Part shown: positions 24,671 through 38,560 of the stretch, piece after piece
How the letters are laid out: each line of letters starts with the position of its first letter
Position numbering within the stretch: the first letter of the stretch is position 1
From: Mallotus nudiflorus
Taxonomy: Eukaryota > Streptophyta > Magnoliopsida > Malpighiales > Euphorbiaceae
DNA: 64,000 nt
Assembly (NCBI GenBank): GCA_947683625.1
Contig: CANTUR010000195.1
Span: 1,922,001-1,986,000, forward strand
Reading direction: 5' to 3'
Notes under the pieces: generated by a model
The model's input: the letters and a program-made list of their open reading frames with translations, nothing else
The model's database searches: none
Told to the model about the DNA's origin: nothing
Position numbers and translations under genes: made by a program

Positions 24671-25960
24671 CCATAGGCCTAAATAAAAATATTTGGGCCC
24701 GAGGAAGGACTACTATAGATGAAGTTTATAACCCTCTCAGTTAGCTTTGATTTAATAAATTATGGGCCCCGTGGGTCAACCGAAGCTACCACGAATGTCC
24801 ATTTAAAGCCTAAGTGCAAAAGCCCACTCTATCAAATCCATGGGCCTAAAGAAAAATATTTGGGCCTGAAGATGGACTGCTATAGATGAAGTTTATAACC
24901 CCCATTATAGCCCTCTCAGTTAGTTTTGATTTGATATATTTTTGGCCCCCTGGGTCAACCGATGCTGCCATGGACGTCCATTTGAAGCCCAAGTGTGAAA
25001 GCCCACTCTATCAAAACAATGAGCCTAAACAAAGGTATTTAGGTCAGAAGATGGACTACTATAGACAAAGTTTATAGCCACTATTATAGACCTCTAAGGC
25101 AACTTTGATTTGATATATTATGGTCCCCGTGGGACAACTGATGCTGCCACGAACGTCCATTTGAAGCCCAAGTGTGAAAGCCTACACTATCAAATCCATA
25201 GGCATGATAAAAAATATTTGGGCCCGAAAAAGGAATGCTATAGAAGAATTTTATATCCACTATTATAGCCCTCTCAGTCAGCTTTGATTTGATATATTAT
25301 GGGCCCCGTGGGTCAACTGATGCTGCCATGAACATCCATTTAAAGCCCAAGTGCGAAAGCCCACTATATCAAATCTATGAGCCTAAAGAAAAATATTTGG
25401 GCCCGAAGATGGATTGTTATAAATGAAGTTTATAACCCCCATTATATACCTCTCAGTCAGCTTTGTTTTGATATATTTTAGGCCTCATGGGTCAACTGAT
25501 GTTGCCATAAATGTCCATTTGAAGCCCAAGTGCGAATGCCCGCTCTATTAAATCAATAGGCCTAAATAAAGGTATTTGAGGTAGAAGATGGACTAGTATA
25601 GAAAAATTTTATAGCCCCCATTATATCCCTCTAAGGTAGCTTCGATTTGATATATTTTATACCCCATGGGACAACCGATGCTGCCATGAATGTCCATTTG
25701 AAGCCCAAGTGTGAAAGCCTACTTTATCAAATCCATAGGCCTAAACAAAAATATTTGGGCCTGAGGATGGATTGTAGTAGATGAAGTTTATAGTCCCTAT
25801 TATATCCCTCTCAGTTAGCTTCGATTTGATATTTTTAGGCCCCGTGGGTCAACTGATGCTACCACAAATGTCCACTTGAAACCTAAGTACGAAAGCCCAC
25901 TCTATCAAATCCATAGGCCTAAACAAAAATATTTTGGCTCGAAGGCAGACCACTTTTGAT
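24500..25960 (+). repeat. Three-monomer higher-order repeat (about 530 bp)
   Basis: Units start at cctaaa at about 24500, 25024 and 25561, so spacings are 524 and 537 bp. In each unit, monomer 1 has ggtattt followed by a cagaacatgg, cagaagatgg or tagaagatgg relative and then ggacaac(c/t)gatgctgcc. Monomer 2 has a poorly conserved gcccgagga, gcccgaaaa or gcctgagga. Monomer 3 starts cctaaa(g/c)aaaaatatt. The third unit is incomplete, breaking down near 25960. Confidence 0.8.
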
Positions 25961-26710
25961 GGAGTTTAGAGCCCCCATTATTTCCCTCTGAGTTATCTTT
26001 GATTTAATATATTATGGGCCTCATTGGTCAACCGATGTTGCCATAAACATCCATTTGAAGCCCAAGTGCGAAAGCCCAATTTATCAAATCCATAGGCCTA
26101 AATAAAAATATTTGGGCCTAAAGACGGACTGCTATAGACAAAGTTTATAGCCCACATTTTAGCCCTCTAAGTCAACTTCGAATTGACATACTATGGGCCT
26201 CATGGGACAACTGATGCTGCCATGAACGTCCATTTGAAGCCTAAGTGATAAAGCCCACACTATCAAATCCATGGGCCTAAACAAAAATATTTGGGCTTGA
26301 AGATGGACTGTTATAAATGAAGTTTATAGCCCCCATTATAGTCCTCTTAGTCAACTTTGAATGTATATATTATGGGCCATGTGGGTTAACTGTTGCTGCT
26401 ACGAGTGGTCATTTGGAGCCCACGTTTGAAAGCTCACTCTATCAAATCCATTGGCCTAAACAAAAATATTTGGGCTTGAAGATGGACTGCTATTGATGAA
26501 GTTTATAGCATTGTCAATCAGCTTCATTTTGATATATTATGGGCCCCGTGGGTCAACTGATGCTGCAATGATCATCCAATTGAAGCCCAAGTGCGAAAGC
26601 CCACTCAATCAAATTCATGGGCCTAAATAAAAATATTTTGGCCCAAAGACGGACCACCATAGATGGAGTTTAGAGCCCCCATTATTTCCCTCTGAGTCAG
26701 CTGCGATTTG
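25925..26710 (+). repeat. Four-monomer spaced pair
   Basis: gatggagtttagagcc followed by cattatttccctctgagt occurs at about 25958 and again at about 26662, 704 bp apart. Both are preceded by aaaatattttggc. Such variants are rare elsewhere, so the two monomers are likely copies of one another. Confidence 0.65.
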
Positions 26711-29700
26711 ATATATTATGGGCCCATGGGTTAACCAATGCTGCCACGAACATCCATTTGAAGCCCAAGTGTGCAAGCCCACTCTATTAATTTAATGGGC
26801 CTAGAAAAAAATATATGGGCCCAAAAATGGAGTGCTATAGACAAAGTTTATAGCCCCCATTATAGCCCTCTGAGTTAGGTTTAGTTTGATATATTATGGG
26901 CCCCGTGGCTTAACCGATGCTACCACGAATGTCCATTTGAAGCCCGAGTCTGCAAGCCCACTCTATCAAACCAATAGGCCTAAACAAAGGTATTTAGGCC
27001 CAAAGATGGACTACTATAGATGAATTTTATAGCCCCCATTATAGCCCTCTTAGTTAGCTTCGATTTGATATGTTATGGGCCCCGTGGGCCAACCGATGTT
27101 GCAACGAATGTCCATTTGAAGTCCAAGTGCGAAAGCCCACACTATCAAATCCATGAGCGTAGACTAAAATATTTAGGCCTAAAGATGGACTGCTATAGGA
27201 AAAGTTTATAGCTCCCATTATAGCCCTCTGAGTCAGCTTCGATTTGATATATTATGGGCCCCATGGTTCAACCAATGCTGCAAGGAACGTCCATATGAAA
27301 CCTAAGTACAAAAGTCCACTCTATAAAATCCATGGGCTAAACAAAGGTATTTGGGCCTAAAGATGGACCACTATAGATTATGCTTATAGCCTCCATTATA
27401 GCCCTTTGAGTTAGCTTCGATTTGATGTATTATGGGCCTCGTGGGTCAACAAATGCTGCCACGAACATCCATTTAAAGCCCAAGAGTAAAAGCCCATACA
27501 ACCAAATCCATAGGCCTAAACAAAAATATTTGGGCCCAAAGATGGATCGCTATAGATGAAGTTGATAGCCCCCATTATAGCTCTTTGAATCATCTTCTAT
27601 TTGATATATTATATCCGTAAGTCAACTGATGCTACAACGAACGTCCAAATGAAGCCCAAGTGTGAAACCCGACTCTATTAAATCCATGTGCTAGAAAAAA
27701 ATATTTGGGCTCAAAGATGGACTGCTATTGATTAAATTTATAGCCCCCATTATAGCCCTTTAATTCAACTTCAATTTGATATATTATGGGCCCCGTGGGT
27801 CAACCGATACTGCCACGAACATCCATTTGAAGCCAAGTGCGAAAGCCCACTCTATCAAATCCATAGGCCTAGTTAAAAATATCTGGGCCCAAAAGTGGAA
27901 TGCTATAGACAAAGTTTATAGCCCCCATTATACCCCTCTGAGTTAGTTTTGATTTAACAAGTTATGGGCCCCGTGGGTCAACCGATGCTGCCACGAATAT
28001 CTATTTGAAGCCCAAGTGCAAAAACCCACTCCATCAAATCCATGGGACTAAATAAAAATATTTTGGCCAGAAGATGGATTGCTATAGAAAAAGTTTATAT
28101 CCCCCATTATAGCCCTCTAAGTCAGCTTCAATTTGATATATTATGGCCCCCGTGGGTCAACCGATGCTACCACCAACGTCCATTTGAAGCCCAAGTGCCA
28201 AAGCTCAATCTATCAAACCAATAGGCCTACACAAAGGTATTTATGCTCAAAGATGGACTACTTTAGATGAAGTTTATATCCCCCATTATAGCCCTCTTAG
28301 TCAGCTTCAATTTGATATATTATGGGCCTCGTGGGTCAACTGATGCTGCAACGAATGTCCATTTGAAGCCTAAGTGTGAAAGGCCATACTATTAAATCCA
28401 TAGGCTTGGAAAAAAATATTTGGTTCCAAAGATGGACTGCTATTGACAAATTTTATAGTCCACATTATACCCTTTGAGTCAGCTTTGATTTGATATATTA
28501 TGGGCCCCGTGGATCAACTGATGTTGCCACGAACGTCCATTTGAAGCCCAAGTGCGAAAGCCCACTCTATCAAATCCATGGGACTAAATAAAAATATTTG
28601 GCCCCAAAGATGGACCGCTATAGACAACATTTATAGGCCTTTTTATATCCACCTGAGTCAACTTTGATTTGATATATTATGGGCCCCATGGGTCAACCGA
28701 TGTTGCCATGAACGTCCATTTGAAGCCCAAGTGTGAAAGCCTACTCTATCAAATCCATGAGCCTAAACAAAATTATTTAGGCCTGAAGATGGACAACTAT
28801 TGACAAATTTTATAGCCCCCATTATAGCCCTCTCTATCACCTTCGATTTGATATATTATGGGGCCTGTGGGTTAACCGATGCTACGACAAACGTCCATAT
28901 GAAGCCTAAGTGCGAAAGTTGACTCTATTAAATCCATTGGCCTAGAAAAAAGTATTTGAGCCCGAAGATGAACTGCTATAGACAAAATTTATAGCACCCA
29001 TTATAGCCCTCTAAGTTAGCTTCGATTTAATATATTATGGGCCCCGTGGGTCATCCGATGCTGCCATGAACGTCCATTTGATGCCCAAGTGCAAAAGCCC
29101 ACACTATCAAATCTATAGGCCTAGAAAAAAATATATGGGCCCAAAGATTGACTGCTATAGGAAAAGTTTATAGCCCCCATTGTAGCCATCTAGGTCAACT
29201 TCAATTTGATATATTATGGGCCCCATGGGTTAACCGATGTTGCCATGAACGTCAATTTGATGCCCAAGTGCAAAAGCCCACTCTATCAAATCCATAGGCC
29301 TAAAAAAAATATTTGGGCCCAAAGATGGAACACTATAGATAAAGTTTATAGACCCCATTATAGCCCTCTGAGTAAGCTTTGATTTAATATATTATAGGCC
29401 CTGTGGGTCAACTGATGCTGCCACAAATGTCCATTTAAAGCCTAAGTACGAAAGCCCATTGTATCAAATCCATAGGCCTAAACAAAAATATTTGGCCCCA
29501 AAGATGGACTGCTATAGATAAAGTTGATAGCCCCCATTATATCCATTTGAGTCAGCTTTGATTTAATATATTATAGGCTTTGTGGGTCAACTGATGTTGC
29601 CACAAACATCCATTTAAAGCCCTAATACGAAAGCCCACACTATCAAATCCATTGGACTAAACAAAAATATTTAGGCCCAAAGACGGACCACTAAAGATGA

Positions 29701-30590
29701 AGTTTATAGCCCCTATTATAGCCCTCTTAGTTAGCTTTGATTTGATATATTATGGTCCCTATGAGTCAACCGATGTTGCCACATACTTCCATTTGAAGCC
29801 CAAGTGCGAAAGCGCTCTCTATCAAATCCATGGGTCTACAGAAAGTTATTTGGGAATGAAGATGGACCACTATAGATAGAGTGTATAGCCCACATTATAT
29901 CCCTTTGAGTTAGCTTCAATTTGATATATTATGGGCCCCGTGGGTCAGCCGATGCTGCCACGAATGTCCATTTGAAGCCCAAGTGCGAAAGGCCACTCTA
30001 TCAAATCCATGGGCCTAATCAAAGGTATTCAGGCCTAAAGACAAACCTCTATAAATGAAGTTTATAGCCCCCATTATAGCACTCTGAGTCAGCTTCAATT
30101 TGAAATATTATGGGCCCTTTGGGTCAACCGATGCTGCCACGAACATTAAATTGAATCCCAAGTACAGAAGCCCACCCTACCAAATCCATGGGCCTAAATA
30201 AAAATATTTTGTCTCAAAGATGGACCGCTATAGATGAAGTTTATAGCCCCATTATAGTTCTCTGATTCAGCTTCAATTTGATATACTATGGGCCTTGTGG
30301 GTCAACTAATGCTGCCATGAACATCCATATGCAACCCAAGTGCGAAAGCCCACTCTATCAAATCCATGGTCCTAGACAAAAATATTTATCTCCAAAGATG
30401 GATAGCCCCATTATAGCCCTCTGAGTCAGCTTCGATTTGATATATTATGGGCCCCATGGGTCAACCGATGCTGCCATGAATATCCATTTGAGCCCAAGTG
30501 TGAAAGCCCACTCAATCAAATCCATAGGCATAAACAAAAATATTTGGGCTAAAAGATGGACTGCTATAGACAAAGTTTATAGCCCCCATT

Positions 30591-30930
30591 ATAGTGCTCT
30601 AAGTCAGCTTTGAATTTATATACTATAGGCCCCATGGGTCAACTGATGCTACTACGAGCGTCCATTTGAAGCCCAAGTGCGAATGCCCACTCTATCAAAC
30701 CAATAGGCCTAAACAAAGGTATTTAGACCTGAACACGAACTGCTACAGATGAATTTTATAGTCCTTATTATAGCCCTCTCAGTCAGCTTTGATTTGATAT
30801 ATTATGGGCTCCATGGATCAACCGATGCTGCCATGAACATCCATTTGAAGCCCAAGTGCAAAAGCCCACACTATTAAATCCATAGGTGTAGACAAAAATA
30901 TTTAGGCCCAAGGATAGACTGTTATAGACA
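30591..30930 (+). repeat. Ordered three-variant monomer block
   Basis: Three neighbouring monomer variants appear in fixed order: gtcagctttgaatttat (a), caaaccaataggcctaaac with aaaggtattta and ctctcagtcagc (b), then cacactattaaatccat with gtgtagac (c). The same order recurs elsewhere in the array (see the entries at 36.5, 50.6, 51.8, 59.2 and 62.2 kb and the copy C block). Confidence 0.7.
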
Positions 30931-32533
30931 AATTTTATAGCCCCATTATGGCCCTCTAAGTCAGCTTTGATTTGCTATATTATGGGCCTTATGGGTCAAC
31001 CGATGTTGCTACGAATGTCCATTTTAAAGCCCAAGTACGAAAGCCCACTCTATGAAATCCATGGTCCTAAACAAAAATATTTGGGCATGAAGACGGACCG
31101 CTATAGAAAAATTTTATAGCCCCTATTATATCCCACTGAGTCATCTTTAATTTGATATATTATGGGCCCCGTGGGTCAACCAATGTTGCCACGAATGTCC
31201 ATTTGAATCCTAAGTGCAAAAATCCACTCTATCAAATCCATGGGCCTAAAAAAATTATTTGGGCCTGAAGATGGACTGCTATTAACAAAGTTTATAGCCC
31301 CTATTATAACCCTCTGAGTTAGCTTTGATTTGATTTATATGGGCCCCGTGGGTCAACCGATGCTATCATGAATATCCATTTGAAGCCTAAGTGTGAAAGC
31401 CCAATCTATCAAATCCATGGGCCTAAACAAAATTATTTGGGCCTGAAGAGGGATAGCTATTGACAAAGTTTATAGCCCTCTGAGTCAGCTTCAATTTTTT
31501 ATATTGTGGGCACTATTGGTCAACCGATGCTGCCTTGAATGTCCATTTAAAGCCCAAGTGCAAATGCCCACTCTATCAAATCAATGGGCCTAGACAAAAA
31601 TATTTGGGCCCAAAGGTGGACTGCTATAGAAAATTTTATAGTCCCCATTATAGCCCTCTCAGTCAGCTTTGATTTGATATATTATGGGCCCCATGGATCA
31701 ACTGATGCTGCCATGAACATCCATTTAAAGCCCAAGTGCAAAAGCCCACACTATTAAATCCATGGGTGTAGACAAAAATATTTGGGCCCAAAGATAAATT
31801 GTTATAGACAAATTTAATAGCCCCATTACAGCCCTCTAAGTCATCTTTGATTCGCTATATTATGGGCCTTATGGGTCAACCAATGCTGCCATGAATGTCC
31901 TTTTTAAAGCCCAAGTACGAAAGCCCACTCTATGAAATCCATGGTCCTAAACAAAAATATTTGGGCACGAAGATAGACCGCTATAGACAAATTTTATAGC
32001 CCCTATTATAGCCCACTGAGTCATCTTTGATTTGATATATTATGGGCCCCGTGGTTCAACTGATGCTGCCATGAATGTCCATTTGAATCCTAAGCACAAA
32101 AACCCACTCTATTAAATCCATGGGCCTAAGAAAATTATTTGGGCTTGAAGATGGACTGCTATTAACAAAGTTTATAGCCCCTATTATAGCCCTCTAAGTT
32201 AGCTTTGATTTGATTTATTATGGGCCCCGTGGGTCAACCGATGCTATCACGAATATCCATTTGAAGCCCAAGTGTGAAAGCCCACTCTATCAAATCCATG
32301 GGCCTAAACAAAATTATTTAGGCCTAAAGAGGGATAGCTATTGATAAAGTTTATAGCCCTTATTATAGCCCTCCGAGTCAGCTTCAATTTGTTATATTGT
32401 GGGCACTGTTGGTCAACCGATGCTGCCTTGAACGTCCATTTGAAGCCCAAGTGCAAATGCCCACTCTATCAAATCAATGGGCCTAGACAAAAATATTTGG
32501 GCCCAAAGGTGGACTGTTATAGAAAATTTTATA
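30761..32533 (+). repeat. Five-monomer higher-order repeat, two full copies
   Basis: Copy 1 runs 30761-31640 and copy 2 runs 31641-32533. A third begins at 32534 (gtccccattatatccctctc) but diverges soon. Shared rare variants in order include ggatcaac, gtgtagacaaaaat, agccccattat, tttgctatattat or ttcgctatattat, ctatgaaatccatgg, atagcccactgagtcatc, atttgaatcctaag, ctgctattaacaaag, gatttgatttat, gctatcacgaatatcc or gctatcatgaatatcc, gagggatagctattg, and a monomer with gggcact(a/g)ttggtcaacc then gctgccttgaa. The 13-bp difference in unit length is largely a small deletion at about 31480 in copy 1. This is among the best-preserved higher-order repeats in the window. Confidence 0.92.
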
Positions 32534-33189
32534 GTCCCCATTATATCCCTCTCAGTCAACTTTTGTTTGATACATTATGGGCCCCGTGGGTCAATTGATA
32601 CTGCCACGAACGTCCATTTAAACCCCAAGTGCGAAAACCTACTCTACCAAACCAATAGGTCTAAACAAAGGTATTTAGGCCCGAAGATGGGCTGTTATAG
32701 ATTAAGTTTATAGCCCTTATTATAGTCCTCTTAGTCAGCTTCAATTTGATATATTATGGGCCTCGTGGGTTAACCGATGCTGCCTTGAACGTCCATGTAA
32801 AAGACCAAGTGCGAAAGCCCACTCTATCAAATCAATAGGCCTAAGCAATGGTATTTCGGCCCAAACATGGACTACTATTGATGAAGTTTCTAGTCCCTAT
32901 TATAGCCCACCCAGTCATCTTTGATTTGATATATTATGGGCTCCTTGGGTTAGCCGATGCTGCCACGAATGTCCATTTAAAGCCTATGTGTGAAAGCCCA
33001 TACTATTAAATCCATGGACATAGACAAAAATATTTAGGCACAAAGATAGACTGCAATAGACAAAGTTTATAGTCCCTTTTATATTCCTCTGAGTCAGCTT
33101 TGATTTGATATATTATGGGCCCTGTAGGTCAACCGATGCTGCCAAGAATGTCCATTTGAAGCCTAAATGCGAAAGCCCACTCTATCAAA

Positions 33190-35060
33190 TCCATGGGCCT
33201 AAACAAAAATATTTAGGCATGAAGATAAATCGCTATAGACAAAGTTTATAGCCCACATTATAGCCCTCTGAGTCATCTTCAATTGGATATATTATGGGCC
33301 CCGTGGGTCAGCTGATGCTACCACTAATTTCCATTTGAATCCCAAGTGTGAAAACCAACACTATCAAATCCATGTGCCTAAACAAAATTATTTGGGCCTA
33401 AAGATGAACCACTATTTATAAAGTTTATAGCCTCTATTATAGCCCTCTGAGTCAACTTTAAATTGATAGATTATGGGCCCTATTGGTCAATCGATGCTGC
33501 CACAGACATCCATTTGAAGCCCAAGTGTGAAAGCCCACTCTATCAAATAAATGGGCATAAACAAAGGTATTTGGGCCTGATGATGGACTGCTACAAAAAA
33601 AGCTCATAGCCCCTATTATAGCCCTTTGAGTTAGCTTTGATTTGATATATTATGGGCCCCGTGGGTCAACTGATGCTGCCATGATCATCCATTTAAAGCC
33701 TAAGTGCGAAAGCCCAATCTATCAAATCCATGGGCCTAAACAATGGTATTTGGGATCAAAGATGGACTGTTATAGATGAAGTTTAGAGCCCTAATTCTAG
33801 TCCTCTAAGTCAGCTTCGATTTAATATATTATGGGCCCCATGGGTCAACTGATGTTGCCATAAATGTCCATTTGAAGTCCAAGTACGAAAGCCCACTCTA
33901 TGAAATCCATGGGCCTCAACAAAAATATTTAGGTCTGAAGAAGGACCACTATAGACAAAGTTTATAGCCCACATCATAACCCTCTGATTCATCTTTGATT
34001 TAATATATTATGGGCCCTGTGGGTCAACCAATGCTACCACTAATGTCCATTTGAATCCTAAGTGCAAAAACCAACTCTATCAAATCCATGGGCCTAAAAA
34101 AAATATTTTGGCCTGAAGATGAACCACTATTGACAAAGTTTATAGCCCATATTATAGCCCTCTAAGTCAACTTCGAATTTATAAATTATGGGCACCGTTG
34201 GTCAACCGATGCTGCCACAAACATCCATTTGAAGCCTAAGTGCGAAAGCCCACTCTATCAAATAAATGGGTCTAAACAAAGGTATTTGGGCCCGATGATG
34301 GATTGATATAAACAAAGTTTATTGCACCCATTATAGCCCTCTAAGTTAGCATTGATTTGATATATTGTAGGCCCCGTGGGTCAACCGATGCTGCCATGAA
34401 TGTCCATTTAAAGCCCAAGTGCGAAAGCCTAATCTATCAAATCCATGGGCCTAAACAATGGTATTTGGGACCAAAGATGGACTATTATAGATGAAGTTTA
34501 TAGCCCTAATTCAAGTCCTCTAAGTTAGCTTCGATTTAATATATTATAGGCCCCATGGGTCAATTGATGATGCCACAAACATCCATTTAAAGTCCAAGTG
34601 CAAAATCCCACTCTATGAAATCCATGGGCCTCAACAAAAACATGTAGGTCTGAAAAAGGACCGCTATTGACAAAGTTTATAGCCCACATTATAGCCCTCT
34701 GAGTCATCTTCAATTTAATATATTATGGGCCCTATGGGTCAACCGATGCTGCCACTAATGTCCATTTGAATCCCAAGTGCAAAAACCAACTCTATCAAAT
34801 CCATGAGCCTAAACAAAATTATTTTGGCTTGAAGATGAACTGCTATTGACAAAGTTTATAGCCCCTATTATAGCCCTCTAAGTCAACTTTGAATTGATAA
34901 ATTATGGGTCCTGTTGGTCAACCGATGCTACCACAAACATCCATTTGAAGCCCAAGTGTGAAAGCCCACTCTATCAAATAAATGGGCCTAAATAAAGGTA
35001 TTTAGGCTCGACGATGGACTGATATAGACAAAGTTTATTGTGCCCATTATATCCCTCTGA
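33190..35060 (+). repeat. Four-monomer higher-order repeat (about 715 bp)
   Basis: The unit repeats about 2.6 times. The landmark caaataaatggg recurs at about 33545, 34259 and 34977 (spacing 714 and 718). Other shared variants are aacaatggtatttggga with gccctaattc(t/a)agtcctc (33742 and 34457), a cactatgaaatccatgggcctcaac monomer (33897 and 34614), gccactaatgtccatttgaat, and a gactattgacaaag-type monomer with aaattgata or gaatttata. Weaker relatives of the same four-monomer order appear near 35550, 37270-37830 and 39560-40060, so the pattern once extended further. Confidence 0.88.
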
Positions 35061-36480
35061 GTCAGCTTTGATTTAATATATTATGGGCCCCGTGGGTCAA
35101 GCAATGCTGCCACAAACATCCATTTGAAGCCCAAGTGCGAAAGCCCACTCTATCAAATCTATGGGCCTAAATAAAAATTTTTGGGCATGAAGACATACCA
35201 CTATTGACACAATTTGTAGCCCCCATGATAGCCCTTTTTTCAGCTTCGATTTGATATATTATATGCCCCATCGATCAATCGATGTTGCCATAAATGTCCA
35301 TTTGAAGTCCAAGTACGGAAGCCAACTCTATTAAAACAATAGGCTTAGACAAAAATATTTAGGCTCGATGATGGACTGCTATAGAAAAAGTTCATAGTCC
35401 CTATTATCGTCCTCTAAGTCAACTTTTATTTGATATATTATAGGCTCCGTGGGTCAACCGATGTTGCCACAAACATCCATTTGAAGCCCAAATGTGAAAA
35501 CCCACTCTATCAAATCCATGGGCCTAAAAAAATATTTGGGCCTGAAGACGGACCGCTATAGAAAAAGTTTATAGCCCCCATTATAGCCCTCTGAGTCATC
35601 TTTGATTTGATATATTATGGGCCCCATAGGTCAATTGATGCTGCAATGAATGTCCATTTGAATCCCAAGTGTGAAAATGCACTCTATCAAGTCAATGGGC
35701 CTAAACGAAGTTATTTGGACCAGAAGACGGACCTCTATTGACAAATTTTATAGCCCCTATTATAGCCCTATGAGTTAGCTTCGATTTGATATATCATGGG
35801 CCCCGTGGGTCAATTGATGCTGCCAAGAACATCCATTTGAAGCCCAAGTGCGAAAGCCTACTCTATCAAATCCATGGGCCTAAACAAAGGTATTTGGGCC
35901 TGAAGACAAACAACTATTGACAAAGTTTACAGCCCCCATTATAGCCCTCTGAGTCAGCTTCATTTTTATATAGTATGGGCCATATTGGTCAACCGATGTT
36001 GCCACGAATGTCCATTTGAAGCCCAAGTGTGAAATCACACTCTATCAAATCAATGGGCCTAAAGAAAGGTATTTGGGCCTGATGATTGATTGCTATAGAC
36101 AAAGTTTATAACCCCCATTATAGCCCTCTAAGTCAGCTTCAATTTGATTTATTATGGGCCCCATGGGTCAACCGATGCTATCACGAACATCCATTTGAAG
36201 CCTAAGTACGAAAGCGCACTCTATCAAATCCATGGGCCTAGATAAAAATAACTTGGCCCAAAATTGGATTGCTATAGACAAAGTTTATGGCCCCTATTAT
36301 AGCCATATGAGTCAACTTCGATTTGATGTATTATTAGCCTCGTGGGTCAACCGATGCTGCCACGAATGTCCATTTGAAGCCTAAGTGTAAAAGCCCACTC
36401 TATCAAATCCATGGGCCTAAACAAAAATATTTGGGCCCGAAGATGGATTGCTATAGATGAAGTTTATAGCCCCCATTATA

Positions 36481-36800
36481 GCCCTTTAAGTCAGCTTTGA
36501 ATTTTTATATTATGGGCCCCGTGGGTCAACCGATGTTGCCACGAACATCCAATTTAAGCCCTAGTGCGAAAGCCCACTCTATTAAACCAATAGTTCTAAA
36601 TAAAGGTATTTAGGCCCAAAGATGAACTGTTATAGATGAAGTTTATAGCCCTCATTATAGCCCTGTCAATTAACTTCGATTTGATATGTTATAGGCCCCG
36701 AGGGTCAATCGATGCTGCCACAAACGTCCAATTAAAGACCAAGTGCAAAAATCCACATTATTAAATCCATGAGCATAGATAAATATATTTAGGCCTAAAG
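36481..36800 (+). repeat. Ordered three-variant monomer block
   Basis: gtcagctttgaattttt, then taaaccaatagttctaaa with aaaggtatttagg, then cacattattaaatccatgagcatagat. The order is the same as at 30.6 kb. Confidence 0.65.
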
Positions 36801-37849
36801 ATGGAATGCTATAGATAAAATTTATAGCCCCCATTATAGCCCTCTAAGTCAACTTTGAATTGATATATTATGGGCCCAGTGGGTTAACCGATGCTACCAC
36901 GAGCGTCCATTTGAAGCCCAAGTGGAAAAGCCCATTCTATCAAATCAATAGGCCTAAGCAAAGGTATTCAGGCTCAAACACGGACTACTTAGATGAAGTT
37001 TATAGTCCCCATTATAGCCCTCTTAGTCAGCTTTGATTTGATATATTATGAGCCCTGTGGGTTAACCGATATTGCCATAAACGTCACCCAAGTGCGAAAG
37101 CCCACCCTATTAAATCCATTCACATAGACAAAAAAATTTGGGACCAAAGATAGACTGCTATAGACAAAGTTTATAGCCCCCTTTATAGCCCTCTGAGTTA
37201 GCTTTGATTTGATATATTATAGGCCTCGTGGGTCATCCGATGCTACCACGAATGTCCATTTGAAGCCCAAGTGTGAAAGCCCACTCTATGAAATCCATGG
37301 GCCTAAACAAAAATATTTCAGGCCGAAGACATACTGTAATAGACAAAGTTTATGGCCTATATTATAGCCCTCTAAGTCATCTTTGATTTGATATATTATG
37401 GGCCCTGTGGGTCAACCGATATTGCCATGAATATCCATTTGAATCCCAAGTGCAAAGACCCACTCTATTAAATCCGTGGGTCTAAACAAAATTATTTAGG
37501 CCTGAAGATGAACTGCTATTGACAAAGTTTATAGTCCCTATTATAGCCCTCTGAGTCAGCTTCGAATTGATATATTATGGGCCCCGTTGCTCAACCGATA
37601 CTGCCACGAACATCCATTTGAAGCCTAAGGGCGAACGCCCAGTCTATCAAATAAATAGGCCTAAACAAAGGTATTAAGGCCTGACGTGGACTAATATAGA
37701 TAAAGTTTACATCGCCCATTATAGCCCTTTGAGTTAGCTTCAATTTGATATATTATTGGCACTGTGGGTCAAGCGATGCTGCCATGAACGTCCATTTGAA
37801 GCCCAAGTGCAAAATCTCACTCTATCAAATCTATGGGCCTAAACAACAT

Positions 37850-38560
37850 TGTTTAGCCCTGAAGATGGACCACTATTGAAAAATTTTATAGCCCCCATTA
37901 TAGCCCTCTGTTTCAGCTTTAATTTGATATATTATGGGCCCCATGGGTCAATCGATGTTGCCACAAACGTCCATTTGAAGCCTAAGTGTGAAAGCCAACT
38001 CTATCAAATCAATGGACCTAGACAAAAATATTTGGGCCCGATGATGGACTGGTACAGACATAGTTTATAGCCCCCATTATAGCCCTCTGAGTCAGCTTGA
38101 AATATTATGGGCCCCATGGCTCAACCGATGCTGCCACGAATGTCCATTTGAAGCCCAAGTACAAAAACCCACTCTATCGAATCCATGGGCCTAAACAAAA
38201 ACATTTAGGCCCAAAGATGGACTACTATAGATGAAGTTTATAGCCCCTATTATAGCCCTCTGTGTCAGCTTCAATTTGATATATTATGGGCCCCGTGGGT
38301 CAATTGATGTTGCCACAAACGTCCATTTGAAGCCTAAGTGCGATAGCCAACTCTATCTAATCAATGGGCCTAGACAAAAATATTTGGGCTCAATGATGGA
38401 CTTTTATAGACAAAGTTTAGAGCCACCATTACAACCCTCTCAGTATGCTTTGATTTGATATATTATGGGCCTAGTGGGTCAATCGATGCTGCCACGAATG
38501 TCCATTTGAAACCCAAGTGGGAAAAGCCACACTATCAAATCCATGGGCCTAAACAAAATT
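37850..38560 (+). repeat. Dimer duplication (offset about 355 bp)
   Basis: The pair of monomers from about 37850 recurs from about 38205. Shared variants include ccctctgtttcagc or ccctctgtgtcagc, tgatgttgccacaaacg or cgatgttgccacaaacg, aagcctaagtg then gccaactctatc, ggcctagacaaaaat or gacctagacaaaaat, and cccgatgatgg or ctcaatgatgg. It is the clearest two-monomer duplication outside the first 5 kb. Confidence 0.85.
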
